The notes beneath the pieces were generated by a model. The model saw nothing but the letters and a program-made list of their open reading frames with translations, did not search any database and was not told where the DNA came from. Source: Prevotella sp. (GTDB taxonomy: Bacteria > Bacteroidota > Bacteroidia > Bacteroidales > Bacteroidaceae). Taken from it: 64,000 nt of DNA. The DNA lies in the NCBI GenBank assembly GCA_024688365.1, contig JAILEG010000033.1, positions 1-64,000 of the forward strand, written 5' to 3'. Positions 46,648-55,059 of this stretch are shown here, in pieces. The translations under genes and the position numbers were made by a program. How positions within the stretch are numbered: position 1 is the first letter of the stretch; every line of letters begins with the position of its first letter.

Positions 46648-46789
46648 CTGATTTTAGCTGATACGGGTGCGCCTTCAGCCGTTTTTATTGCAAGTGAAGC
46701 CGAATTTGGAGCAACAGTCCCAACGAATAGAGGGCTGACCGTGCCGGGACACCCCAATACTCCTATGGAAAGTACAGGAGTAATCTGCG

Positions 46790-46872
46790 CCCCGGTACCC
46801 GATTACTTCACGTGAAGTAGTCGGGTACTTCTGCTGCAATACTTCAGTACTTCATGTGGAGTACCTGACAGG
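46790..46872. repeat. TACTTCACGTGAAGTA palindromic repeat cluster, copy 3
   Basis: This holds the best palindrome of the family, ATTACTTCACGTGAAGTAGT, flanked by CCCGA/TCGGG and GGTACC/GGTACT. Three more imperfect copies follow within 60 bases. It lies in the 396-base gap between the sulfatase and PAP2 genes; nothing else is evident there except the sulfatase promoter. Confidence 0.8.
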
Positions 46873-46965
46873 AGAGCCTCATCTCCTGCCCGTCAAGGCA
46901 TAAGCCACTGCCCATAAGCCCATAACACTCTTCTCACAAGAGGAGTCAGGAAACCTCCTGCCCCA

Positions 46966-47940
46966 TCATTTTCCCCGTATCAACATATCACGCGAACGCC
47001 ACAGGAGGAGCGAGAAGAAGAGACCTCCGGTAACGAGACCGGCAATGGCATCAACAAGATAATGCGCCTGGATGTAGACCGTGGCACAGCAGAGGAAGAT
47101 GTAGACCGGTGCCATGACAGCCAGCAGCCTGTAATTGCGGACGTGCCAGATGAGCAGCATGCAGACCGTGCTGATGCCGACGTGCGAGCTGGGGAAGGCG
47201 GCCGTGGGACGCTCGCCTGCCGCCTTGGCATCCTCAACGAGATGATAGAAGATGCCGTCAGCATATCCGGGGCTGGGCAGGCACTCCTGATGGGCATTGA
47301 AGTAGTCGTGAAGGTTGGGGAACACACCTGCCGCAATGTCGCTGATGCCGACTGCCTTGTAATAGAATGTAGGGCCGACGACAGGAACGAAGATGAAGAT
47401 GACGTAATAAATGAAGAACGAACCTAACAGGATGAATGCCGCCCGCTCAAACTCACGATAGTGCCAGCCGAAGTAATAGAGTGCCGTGAGGGCTATCATG
47501 GGGTAATAAGCCGCATAGCCCATGTCGAACAGCTCACTGAACACAGGGCTGGGCAGAGCCTTTGAGAACAACAGGGCTGGCTGGCAGCCAAAGAGCTGCT
47601 GCTCCCATGTGGCGAAAAGATGGTCAAGATTGGGCAGATGGCGGTTTATCTCGTATGTGTCAGGATACCACCAGGCAAGCAATGCCATCTGCGCCACGAC
47701 CCGGGCAAGGCGCGTCAGCCTGCATGGGGCTATGCGGTAGACCAGCCACAGGGCAGCCGTGATGGCAACGATGCGGAGCCGTCCGAAGATCATTGCCTGC
47801 GGATTGTCCATGCTGGTGTACAGGAAGAAGGTGATGACCATTGTCAGCAGCAGATAAGCCATGACCACCCACTCCAGGGCCATCAGTCCCTTGAGGGGCT
47901 TTTTCTCAAGTTGAAACAGGTTCTTTATGAATTTCGACAT
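46966..47940 (-). CDS. PAP2 family membrane phosphatase/transferase
   Basis: A 324-residue inner-membrane protein with about eight hydrophobic segments. The PAP2 catalytic parts are GERPTAAFPSSHVGIST near residue 245 (motifs 1-2, His nucleophile helper) and HYLVDAIAGLVTGG near residue 292 (motif 3 His and Asp). The length and the long N-terminal membrane part resemble the inositol-phosphorylceramide-synthase-like PAP2 group found in Bacteroidetes that make sphingolipids, but simple lipid phosphatase activity is equally possible. It is 54 bases upstream of nothing but the epimerase promoter side; both run leftward. Confidence 0.85.
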   Translation of the reverse strand: MSKFIKNLFQLEKKPLKGLMALEWVVMAYLLLTMVITFFLYTSMDNPQAMIFGRLRIVAITAALWLVYRIAPCRLTRLARVVAQMALLAWWYPDTYEINRHLPNLDHLFATWEQQLFGCQPALLFSKALPSPVFSELFDMGYAAYYPMIALTALYYFGWHYREFERAAFILLGSFFIYYVIFIFVPVVGPTFYYKAVGISDIAAGVFPNLHDYFNAHQECLPSPGYADGIFYHLVEDAKAAGERPTAAFPSSHVGISTVCMLLIWHVRNYRLLAVMAPVYIFLCCATVYIQAHYLVDAIAGLVTGGLFFSLLLWRSRDMLIRGK

Positions 47941-47994
47941 TCTTAATTGTATGTTTTTTATTGGTGAGGTGAGCCTCTGGGAAGAGAGACTTTC

Positions 47995-49107
47995 CTACAA
48001 CCAGCTATTCTCCTTATACCATCTTATCGTCTCCGCCACACCCCGTCGGAGGTCATACTGTGGCCGATAGCCCAGCTCCTCGACAGCCGGACGGATGTTG
48101 CAGCGCCAGTTGCGCTGCCTGAGAATCTGATATTTGTCATTGTTCAGGGCTGAGATCTTGCCCGTGAGATGCCCGATGAGGTCGCCGAGGAAGGTGACAA
48201 TGCGGAGCAGCCAGATGGGAGCCGTGATGCGGATCCACCACGGACGGCCCAGCTCCTCATGGATAAGGTCGCTGAAAGTGGTACTCCGGTAGACATTCCC
48301 GTCACTCAGGAAGTAGGCACTGCCTGGCTTCCCGTGGTCAAGGGCAAGGAAGACTGCCTGCACAACATCCTTCACATAGACGAAGGTGATGTCCTGCTGC
48401 CTGTAGCCCACGGCGAAGTCAGTGTGCCCCTTGATGCTCTTTGCCATCAGGAAGTAATCCTTCTCACGGGGTCCGTAGACTCCTGTGGGGCGCAGGATGA
48501 TATAGGGAAAGCCCCACCCCGGCCCTCCCCGAAATGGGAGGGAGCTGCCATCTTGCTGTTCTTGGATGTCATTTCCTTTCATATCCTCCTGTCCCCCGTC
48601 AGGTCTCCCTCCCCCTTCGGGGAGGGGCGGGGTGGGGCCACTTAAACACCTCTCAGCCTCCAGCTTGCTCTTCCCATACGCCGTGTTCGGCCGTGGAGTG
48701 TCAGTAGGCTCTATCTCCGTATAGGGCTGCTGCTCACGGATGGCCCCGAAGATGCTGAGACTGGAGAGGAACACGAAACGCTCCAGAGGCTGTCCCAATG
48801 CCTGAAGGGCGGTGACAAGGTTTCGGGTTCCGTCACGGTTGACACGGAAGAAGTCGTCACGGTGCAGGCATTTCGTCACGCCCGCCGCATGGACAACATA
48901 GTCAAACCGGTGCGGCATGAGCTGTTCACGCAGCCTTTCAGATGACGAGAAGTCAAGCTCAATGAAGTGGATGCGCCCGTCCTTCAGATACTCACGTGAG
49001 GAGGAGCGGCGCACGGCAGCCCAAGTCTCCATCCCCTGACGGAGAGCCTCCTCGATGATGAAGGAGCCTATGAAGCCTGACGCACCTGTTATTAATATCT
49101 TTTTCAT
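47995..49107 (-). CDS. NAD-dependent epimerase/dehydratase carrying an in-frame inserted repeat element
   Basis: A 370-residue cytoplasmic protein of the extended short-chain dehydrogenase group. ITGASGFIGSFIIEE lies at residues 5-19, LSSLSIFG holds the catalytic Ser region near residue 115, and YGKSKLEAER is the YxxxK motif near residue 144. Between ERCLSG and FPYIILRPTGVYGPRE lies an extra segment of about 43 residues rich in Pro and Gly (PTPPLPEGGG at one end, PFRGGPGWG at the other). It is encoded by an inverted-repeat element at 48511-48638. Family members lack this segment. The frame stays open; whether activity survives is not known. Substrate is probably a nucleotide sugar or a lipid-linked sugar. 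Confidence 0.85.
   Translation of the reverse strand: MKKILITGASGFIGSFIIEEALRQGMETWAAVRRSSSREYLKDGRIHFIELDFSSSERLREQLMPHRFDYVVHAAGVTKCLHRDDFFRVNRDGTRNLVTALQALGQPLERFVFLSSLSIFGAIREQQPYTEIEPTDTPRPNTAYGKSKLEAERCLSGPTPPLPEGGGRPDGGQEDMKGNDIQEQQDGSSLPFRGGPGWGFPYIILRPTGVYGPREKDYFLMAKSIKGHTDFAVGYRQQDITFVYVKDVVQAVFLALDHGKPGSAYFLSDGNVYRSTTFSDLIHEELGRPWWIRITAPIWLLRIVTFLGDLIGHLTGKISALNNDKYQILRQRNWRCNIRPAVEELGYRPQYDLRRGVAETIRWYKENSWL
48511..48638. mobile_element. GC-rich inverted-repeat (MITE/REP-like) element inside the epimerase gene
   Basis: The left end GCCCCACCCCGGCCCTCCCC (48511-48530) and right end GGGGAGGGGCGGGGTGGGGC (48619-48638) are complementary except for one base. Each end also forms its own hairpin with a GAAA or TTCG-like loop. 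No transposase is encoded in its 128 bases, so any movement would need a REP-type or other transposase elsewhere. Single-end relatives occur at 56236-56270, 61987-62030 and, more weakly, 34867 and 19604. Confidence 0.8.
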
Positions 49108-49130
49108 TAAAAATTAGTTGCAAACGTTTG

Positions 49131-49138
49131 CAAAGATA
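49131..49138 (-). promoter_or_regulatory. -7 promoter box (TATCTTTG) for the epimerase gene
   Basis: This is an exact TAnnTTTG match on the minus strand. A TTACTTTG at 49151-49158 faces the other way and probably serves rnr, so the two genes share a 77-base divergent region. Confidence 0.55.
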
Positions 49139-49184
49139 CAAACTTTTTCGTTACTTTGTGGAAAATATCAAAATACTAATTCCT

Positions 49185-51479
49185 ATGGGAAAAGAAAAGA
49201 AAGGCGGGAAACGGCTTACCAAGAAGCAGCTCGCAGAGAAACTCACAGGCTTCTTCCAGTCGCAACCAGACGAGACATTCAGTTTCAAACAGATATTCCA
49301 TGCCCTCAAGCTCACCACGCACCCAGCCAAGATGCTGGCCATTGACGTGATGGAGGAGATGGCCTGGGACGATTTCCTGTCGAAGGTGGGCGAGAATGCC
49401 TACACCCTGAACACCAAGGGACAGGTGCAGGAAGGCACTTTCGTCCGCAAGGCGAACGGGAAGAACACCTTCCTGCCGGAGGACGGCGGCACGCCTGTCT
49501 TCGTCTCCGAGCGCAACTCCATGGCAGCACTGAGCGGTGACCGGGTGAAGGTGCAGTTCATGGCACGCCGGCAGAACCATATCAAGGAGGCAATGGTCAT
49601 CGAGATCCTGCAACGGAAGAAAGACACCTTCGTAGGAAGGTTGCGGGTGGAGAAGGACATTGCCTTCCTTGTAACGCAGGAAAACCTCTTCGTGCATGAC
49701 ATCCTCATCCCCAAGAAGAAGCTCAAGGGCGGAAAGACCGATGACCGAGCCCTGGTGAGAATAACACAGTGGCCTGATGCTGACCACAAGAATCTCATCG
49801 GTGAGGTGGTTGACGTCCTGGGGCAGGCGGGTGACAATGACGTGGAGATGAACACCATCCTCGCTCAGTATGGACTGCCTTACAAGTACCCCAAGCGGGT
49901 GGAGGATGCCGCCGGGAAAATCAGTGCCGAGATCACTCCGGAGGACTTTGCCGAGCGTGAGGACTTCCGTGACGTGTGGACCTGCACCATTGACCCGAAG
50001 GATGCCAAGGATTTTGATGATGCCCTGTCAATCCGGAAGGTGAAAGGCGGCCTGTGGGAGGTAGGCGTGCATATAGCCGATGTGTCGCACTATGTGAAGG
50101 AGGGCGACATCATTGACCGTGAGGCACAGCAGCGCGCCACATCCGTTTACCTGGTTGACCGCACCATCCCCATGCTCCCCGAACGGCTCTGCAACTTCAT
50201 CTGCTCGCTCCGCCCGAATGAGGAGAAGCTGGCCTTCAGCTGCATCTTCGACCTTGATGACGAGGCCAACGTGAGGAATTACCGCATCGTGCATACCGTC
50301 ATCAAGTCCGACCGCCGCTATGCCTATGAGGAGGCACAGCAGCTGCTTGAGGACAACGGCGTGGTTGACGGAACGGGCGAGCCCGCTCCGAAGCCCGGGA
50401 AGGACGGATACAAAGGTGAATATGCTGAGGAAATCATCACGCTTGACCGTCTGGCAAAGCTCCTGCGTGCCCGCCGCTTCAAGAACGGCAGCGTGAAGTT
50501 CGACTCGGAGGAGCTGCATTTTGACATTGACGAGAAGGGCAAGCCGACACGCTGCTACTTCAAACGATCGAAGGATGCCAACAAGCTGATTGAGGAGTTC
50601 ATGCTCCTGGCCAACAAGACCGTCGCCGAGAGCATAGGGAAGGTGACAAAGGGCAAGAAGGCAAAGACCCTGCCTTACCGTGTGCATGACAATCCTGACC
50701 CGCAGAAGTTCGAGAACCTGCGTGAGTTCTCGGCCAAGTTCGGCTACAAGTTGAAGTCGTCAAGCACGAAGGGGGCCACCGCCCGCGCACTGAACAAGCT
50801 CATGGATGAGGTCCAGGGCAAGCGGGAGGCGAAGGTCATACAGACCATTGCCCTGAGGTCGATGATGAAGGCGAAGTACACCACACACAACATCGGGCAT
50901 TTCGGGCTGGCCTTCGACTACTACACACACTTCACCTCGCCCATCCGCCGCTATCCTGACACGATGGTACACCGGCTCATCACCCGCTACCAGCATGGCG
51001 GACGGTCGGCAAACAAGGACCATTACGAGGAACTCTGCGAGCATAGCTCTGACATGGAGCAGGTGGCACAGAACGCCGAGCGCGACTCAATCAAGTACAA
51101 GATGGTGGAGTTCATGGGCGAGCACATCGGAGAATGTTACGATGCACACATCTCTGGCATACAGAGTTTCGGCATTTACGCTGAGATTGATGAGAACCAC
51201 TGCGAGGGTATGATACCGATGCGCGACCTGGATGATGACTATTACGAGTTTGATGAGAAGAACTACTGTCTTGTTGGCCGCCGACACCACCACGTCTACC
51301 AGCTCGGCGACCCCATCCGCATACAGGTAGCGAAAGCCAACCTGGAACGGAAGCAGCTCGACTTCACCCTCGATGACGGCCGCCCGTTGAGGCAGCAGAC
51401 GGCCAATCAGGCTGCCAGAGACAGGAAGAGTGACGGAAAAGGCAGCAGGCGGGGTGGCAGGAACCGCAGGAGAAAATAA
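49185..51479 (+). CDS. rnr: ribonuclease R
   Basis: A 764-residue cytoplasmic 3'-to-5' exoribonuclease. It has an N-terminal helix-turn-helix part (residues 15-70), cold-shock/OB domains (about 70-235), and the RNB domain with CTIDPKDAKDFDDALSI near residue 268 (metal-binding Asp cluster) and GVHIADVSHYVKEGD. A C-terminal S1 domain (GECYDAHISGIQSFGIYAEID near residue 645) is followed by a basic tail GSRRGGRNRRRK. The ATG at 49185 is preferred over the TTG at 49128, which lies upstream of the likely -7 box. It degrades structured RNA. Confidence 0.95.
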   Translation: MGKEKKGGKRLTKKQLAEKLTGFFQSQPDETFSFKQIFHALKLTTHPAKMLAIDVMEEMAWDDFLSKVGENAYTLNTKGQVQEGTFVRKANGKNTFLPEDGGTPVFVSERNSMAALSGDRVKVQFMARRQNHIKEAMVIEILQRKKDTFVGRLRVEKDIAFLVTQENLFVHDILIPKKKLKGGKTDDRALVRITQWPDADHKNLIGEVVDVLGQAGDNDVEMNTILAQYGLPYKYPKRVEDAAGKISAEITPEDFAEREDFRDVWTCTIDPKDAKDFDDALSIRKVKGGLWEVGVHIADVSHYVKEGDIIDREAQQRATSVYLVDRTIPMLPERLCNFICSLRPNEEKLAFSCIFDLDDEANVRNYRIVHTVIKSDRRYAYEEAQQLLEDNGVVDGTGEPAPKPGKDGYKGEYAEEIITLDRLAKLLRARRFKNGSVKFDSEELHFDIDEKGKPTRCYFKRSKDANKLIEEFMLLANKTVAESIGKVTKGKKAKTLPYRVHDNPDPQKFENLREFSAKFGYKLKSSSTKGATARALNKLMDEVQGKREAKVIQTIALRSMMKAKYTTHNIGHFGLAFDYYTHFTSPIRRYPDTMVHRLITRYQHGGRSANKDHYEELCEHSSDMEQVAQNAERDSIKYKMVEFMGEHIGECYDAHISGIQSFGIYAEIDENHCEGMIPMRDLDDDYYEFDEKNYCLVGRRHHHVYQLGDPIRIQVAKANLERKQLDFTLDDGRPLRQQTANQAARDRKSDGKGSRRGGRNRRRK

Positions 51480-51488
51480 CGGAACGGC

Positions 51489-52145
51489 GTGAGACGCAAG
51501 ATATTCTTCTCACACAGGGAGGAGCTGTGGAACGCATGGAGCCATAGCGGAGGAATCGTACTGGGCGTGGTGGCAGGCACGGTCTTCCTTGTCGGGTGCT
51601 TCCGGGAGAAGGCTGGCTGGGCAACGGCAGGGGTGATACTATATCTTGTCGGGATGCTCTTCAGCTACATCACCTCCACCGTCTACCATGCCCTCTCCGC
51701 CCATTCTGTGTGGAAAGAGCGGCTGAGGAAGTGGGACCATGCCGCCATCTACTGGCACATAGCAGGCTCCTACTCGCCCATCACGCTCATTGCCCTGCGC
51801 AATCACGGAGCATGGGGATGGGGACTCTTCACCTTTGTGTGGCTCTGCGCCATCCTCGGCACCATCGCCTCCTTCCGCAGGCTGCGTGACCACAGCCACC
51901 TGGAGACGCTGACGTTCATCGGCATGGGTCTCTCCGTGCTGGTGGCCTTCAAGCCACTGGCAGAGGCTCTTACAACCACATCAATCAGCTGGATTATCGC
52001 CGAGGGGGTCATGTATATCACCGGTGCTGTGTTCTATTCACTCAACAGGCGGAAATACATGCACACCGTGTTCCACTTCTTCGTCCTCGCAGGCAGCATC
52101 TGCCACATCATCGCCGTATGGGGTATCCTGATGGAGTACCTATGA
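51489..52145 (+). CDS. hemolysin III / PAQR family membrane protein
   Basis: A 218-residue inner-membrane protein with seven hydrophobic segments. Family residues are EELWNAWSHSGGIVLG near residue 11, TSTVYHALSAH near residue 58 with a metal-binding His, KWDHAAIYWHIAGSYSPI near residue 80 and the terminal HTVFHFFVLAGSICH. It starts at GTG 51489, ten bases after the rnr stop, so the two are co-transcribed. Despite the name, bacterial members are not proven toxins; they may act in membrane fluidity or zinc-dependent lipid hydrolysis. Confidence 0.92.
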   Translation: MRRKIFFSHREELWNAWSHSGGIVLGVVAGTVFLVGCFREKAGWATAGVILYLVGMLFSYITSTVYHALSAHSVWKERLRKWDHAAIYWHIAGSYSPITLIALRNHGAWGWGLFTFVWLCAILGTIASFRRLRDHSHLETLTFIGMGLSVLVAFKPLAEALTTTSISWIIAEGVMYITGAVFYSLNRRKYMHTVFHFFVLAGSICHIIAVWGILMEYL

Positions 52146-52217
52146 GAGGATTGTCCGCCACGCTGCCTAAACCTGAATGTTGAATTGAACCTATAACATA
52201 ACTTAAACTTAAACCAA

Positions 52218-52742
52218 ATGAAACAGAGAAATTACATTACTATTTGCCTGACAGTCCTATTTGCTTGCACCATACTGGCATGCAGTGATGACGACAGCAC
52301 TGGTTCAGAGACTTTCAAGCAACCAACACTGACCAATGTCACCAACTCTGGATGTAAGGGGACTCCCTACAATAAGGTACGCTCCAACAGTAAACAAAAC
52401 GCAGATAAGGCGGAGAGCATCATCCTGAAAGCCCTGCCTGACGGTAAACTTCTGATAGAGCATCACAATACCGTACTTTCATGCGATGCCCTCATCAAAC
52501 AGGACATGACGACTGAAGGCAAGACAATTATCCTGACGGAGGCTGCGACAAATGACACAAATTGTACCTGTGACTATGACTTGAAATTCACTCTTGACAA
52601 TCTGAGCAACACAACCTACAAGGTAATGATTCAAAGGCAAGGCATCGACCGCACAGGAAAGCCAACCTATGACCCTAAAAAGTATGCAGAGTTCTCCCTC
52701 ACCTTCGCCCCAGGACTCTCAAAGACCATCAGTCTGAATTAA
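52218..52742 (+). CDS. hypothetical lipoprotein
   Basis: A 174-residue lipoprotein with signal MKQRNYITICLTVLFACTILAC (Cys near residue 22) and the acidic SDDDS start typical of exported Bacteroidetes lipoproteins. The mature part is rich in Thr and Asn and has five Cys (including NCTCDYDLKF), which may form disulfides. It looks like a beta-sandwich. No family is recognised. A clean terminator follows. Confidence 0.75.
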   Translation: MKQRNYITICLTVLFACTILACSDDDSTGSETFKQPTLTNVTNSGCKGTPYNKVRSNSKQNADKAESIILKALPDGKLLIEHHNTVLSCDALIKQDMTTEGKTIILTEAATNDTNCTCDYDLKFTLDNLSNTTYKVMIQRQGIDRTGKPTYDPKKYAEFSLTFAPGLSKTISLN

Positions 52743-52753
52743 CAGAGGCTGTC

Positions 52754-52800
52754 AAAGTGGATTGGATATTTCCTGAGTGCGATAATCCAATCCACCTTTT
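52754..52800 (+). terminator. intrinsic terminator of the hypothetical lipoprotein gene
   Basis: The 11-base stem GTGGATTGGAT (52757-52767 with 52785-52795), extended by AAA/TTT, ends in a run of four T. Confidence 0.8.
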
Positions 52801-52849
52801 CAATATATCGGCTCTTATCCATGCAGTCTGATTTTGTGCCAAATATATT

Positions 52850-52879
52850 TTGTCTTTTCAATAAAAATTCGCACTTTTG
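52850..52879 (+). promoter_or_regulatory. promoter (TTTGTC -33 and CACTTTTG -7) for the gene pair at 53045
   Basis: It is nearly the same sequence as the korA promoter at 17541-17571. The leader to the ATG at 53045 is about 155 bases and contains an in-frame upstream ATG at 52916. Confidence 0.45.
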
Positions 52880-53044
52880 CTGCCAAAATATAAATCAAGG
52901 ACAAGAAAATCAACAATGGGAGACCTGCATGCAGCAAAAGAATCTGATAATGACATGACACCATTTTCAGACAATTATCATGCAGACGGACAATCTGCAG
53001 ATAGCTGTCCAGTTCCTGTTTCCTTGTCTTATTTCCAAGGAATA

Positions 53045-53881
53045 ATGTCTTATTACAGAATCGCTTTTTTTCTCCTCCTCTGCCTCTTGATCCTGCCTGC
53101 GCAGGCACAGGAGCGGGAATATACCCGCCTGAAAGGCTATTACCGGGTCTATCAGGCAACGAACTCGATGCTCACTTACTTCATCGACGGAATGATGGAG
53201 TTCTACATACCGCTGAACGACTCTACGTCAGAGACCGCCGAGGCGGGAAAAGGCTCTCCTTTCGTCGACCGGAAGTTCCTTGGCGAGCGACGGAGAAAAG
53301 CCCCGAGGGCGAACGGTGACGACACATTCGTAAGGATGTCTATGCCCAATCTGGAACAAAACACGCTGATGGAGAGCATCAAGGGAGAGGAATATTCCAC
53401 ACGGAACAACTGTGACATCTACCGATGGGCAGACTTATGCGGACGGATTGCCTATCATAAGTCGCCTGAGCAGATACCCAACAGGACTGCCGTCACCATC
53501 ACGATGGATAATCTCGTTGGGCAACCTGGACACGAGATTGACATGAGTCAGATGAAAATGTACGGCATCATAGCACGCATGACCAGCTTTGAGGAGCGTG
53601 AGACCTACCGCAAGGCAAGCCAGGGCAACTATACCCTCGACAGCCTTACGGCTGCCCACAAGAGCCAGACCTTCTTCGCACATTATAAAGGAGAGGACGA
53701 GGACGACCGCATTGACGTGTGGAGTGACTTCTACGTGACTGACCGCATGACCATCACGGAGAGCCAGCTGAAGCGCATCAGGAAGGAGAAGAACCACGTC
53801 TGGACGTTCACTATTCCAAGCTCTGTCCCTGAATTGGATAAGGATGTGGCCGAGGCATGGGCGCAGATGGTGGAGTACTGA
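53045..53881 (+). CDS. hypothetical secreted protein
   Basis: A 278-residue exported protein with signal MSYYRIAFFLLLCLLILPAQA. The start at 53045 places the signal peptide at the N-terminus; the frame is open further upstream (ATG at 52916). The mature part begins with EYTRLKGYYRVYQATNSMLTYFIDGMMEFYIPL and contains a Lys/Arg-rich stretch (LGERRRKAPRAN). No family is recognised. The C1 peptidase gene follows after 32 bases on the same strand, so the two are likely an operon, perhaps substrate and protease or co-secreted partners. Confidence 0.7.
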   Translation: MSYYRIAFFLLLCLLILPAQAQEREYTRLKGYYRVYQATNSMLTYFIDGMMEFYIPLNDSTSETAEAGKGSPFVDRKFLGERRRKAPRANGDDTFVRMSMPNLEQNTLMESIKGEEYSTRNNCDIYRWADLCGRIAYHKSPEQIPNRTAVTITMDNLVGQPGHEIDMSQMKMYGIIARMTSFEERETYRKASQGNYTLDSLTAAHKSQTFFAHYKGEDEDDRIDVWSDFYVTDRMTITESQLKRIRKEKNHVWTFTIPSSVPELDKDVAEAWAQMVEY

Positions 53882-53913
53882 TGCCTGATATGATAAGATG
53901 AAAATTAAAAGAT

Positions 53914-54975
53914 ATGAGAAAGAATTTCTGTTTATTCATATTCCTTTTGTTCCTGGCAGCCTGCGGAAAGCAAAGCAAGAGGGTCAGCTTTCCCACCGAT
54001 AGGATGACAGTTGACCTCCGCCTGCCCACCACTCCCGTCAAGGACCAGGGTAACAGCTCGCTATGCTGGGCCTATGCCATGCTTGCCACCATTGAGACTG
54101 AACACATCATGCAGGGAGACTCAGTCAATCTCAGTCCCGATTATGTCGCGAGAATGTATCTCAGCGAGCAGGTCATGAACCGCCATTTGCTCCCACACCG
54201 GGCAGCAAAGGAAAGCCAGCCCGTCACCACCCGCGGCATGAGTACCATGCTCATTGATCTCATTGAAACCTATGGATTGCAGCATTATGATGCCTATCAC
54301 CGTAATCGGGATGCCGACTACAAAGTTCTCTGCCGGAAGCTCTCCCGCCTTTCCATGCCGAGCGTCTCAAGGATGATATGGGGAAAGAATGCCAACATCA
54401 CCAAGAACGGCTCCTCACCTGCTGACAATCTTCTTGATGAGAGCCTTGGGGGCCTACCTCGGCAGGTGTTTATGTTCGGTGCCATATACACGCCTCTGGA
54501 GTTCGCCCACAGCGTCTGCAGGGATGATGAGTACACGGCACTGACCAGCTTCACCCACCATCCTTACAACCAGCGGTTCCCTCTGGAGGTTCCTGATAAT
54601 TACTTCCACAACACCTTCCTCAATGTCCCACTCGACACGATGATGAACACCATCGTGCGGAGTCTCCATGCCGGGCATCCCGTGTGCTGGGAGGGAGACA
54701 TATCGGAACCCGGATTCTCCTTCAGCCAGGGTATTGCCGTGCTGCAGAATGAGGATAAACCCGTGACAACGGAGCATCGGCAAGCGTCATTTGAGTCGCA
54801 TCGCACCACTGACGACCACTGTATGGAAATCATCGGACTGGCTCATGACCGCCACGGCCGCCGCTTCTTCCTCTGCAAGAACAGCTGGGGTACGGATAAT
54901 CCTTACCACGGATTCATGTTCCTCAGTGAGAATTACGTGAGACTGAAGACCATCGCGATTGTAAGCCACAACTGA
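53914..54975 (+). CDS. C1 (papain-like) cysteine peptidase lipoprotein
   Basis: A 353-residue lipoprotein with signal MRKNFCLFIFLLFLAAC (Cys at residue 17). The peptidase domain has the oxyanion Gln and active Cys in PVKDQGNSSLCWAYAM (Cys near residue 50), the active His in DDHCMEIIGL near residue 305 and the Asn in CKNSWGTDNPYHGF near residue 327. It is like the bleomycin-hydrolase/C1B peptidases. It would act at the cell envelope or surface. It is co-transcribed with the unknown secreted protein. Confidence 0.88.
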   Translation: MRKNFCLFIFLLFLAACGKQSKRVSFPTDRMTVDLRLPTTPVKDQGNSSLCWAYAMLATIETEHIMQGDSVNLSPDYVARMYLSEQVMNRHLLPHRAAKESQPVTTRGMSTMLIDLIETYGLQHYDAYHRNRDADYKVLCRKLSRLSMPSVSRMIWGKNANITKNGSSPADNLLDESLGGLPRQVFMFGAIYTPLEFAHSVCRDDEYTALTSFTHHPYNQRFPLEVPDNYFHNTFLNVPLDTMMNTIVRSLHAGHPVCWEGDISEPGFSFSQGIAVLQNEDKPVTTEHRQASFESHRTTDDHCMEIIGLAHDRHGRRFFLCKNSWGTDNPYHGFMFLSENYVRLKTIAIVSHN

Positions 54976-55059
54976 AAAAACACACGGATAAACTGCCCTT
55001 TAATAATCACAACAGGGATATACTCTGTACCACCAGAGCTGGCATAGGCCTGCTGTTGG

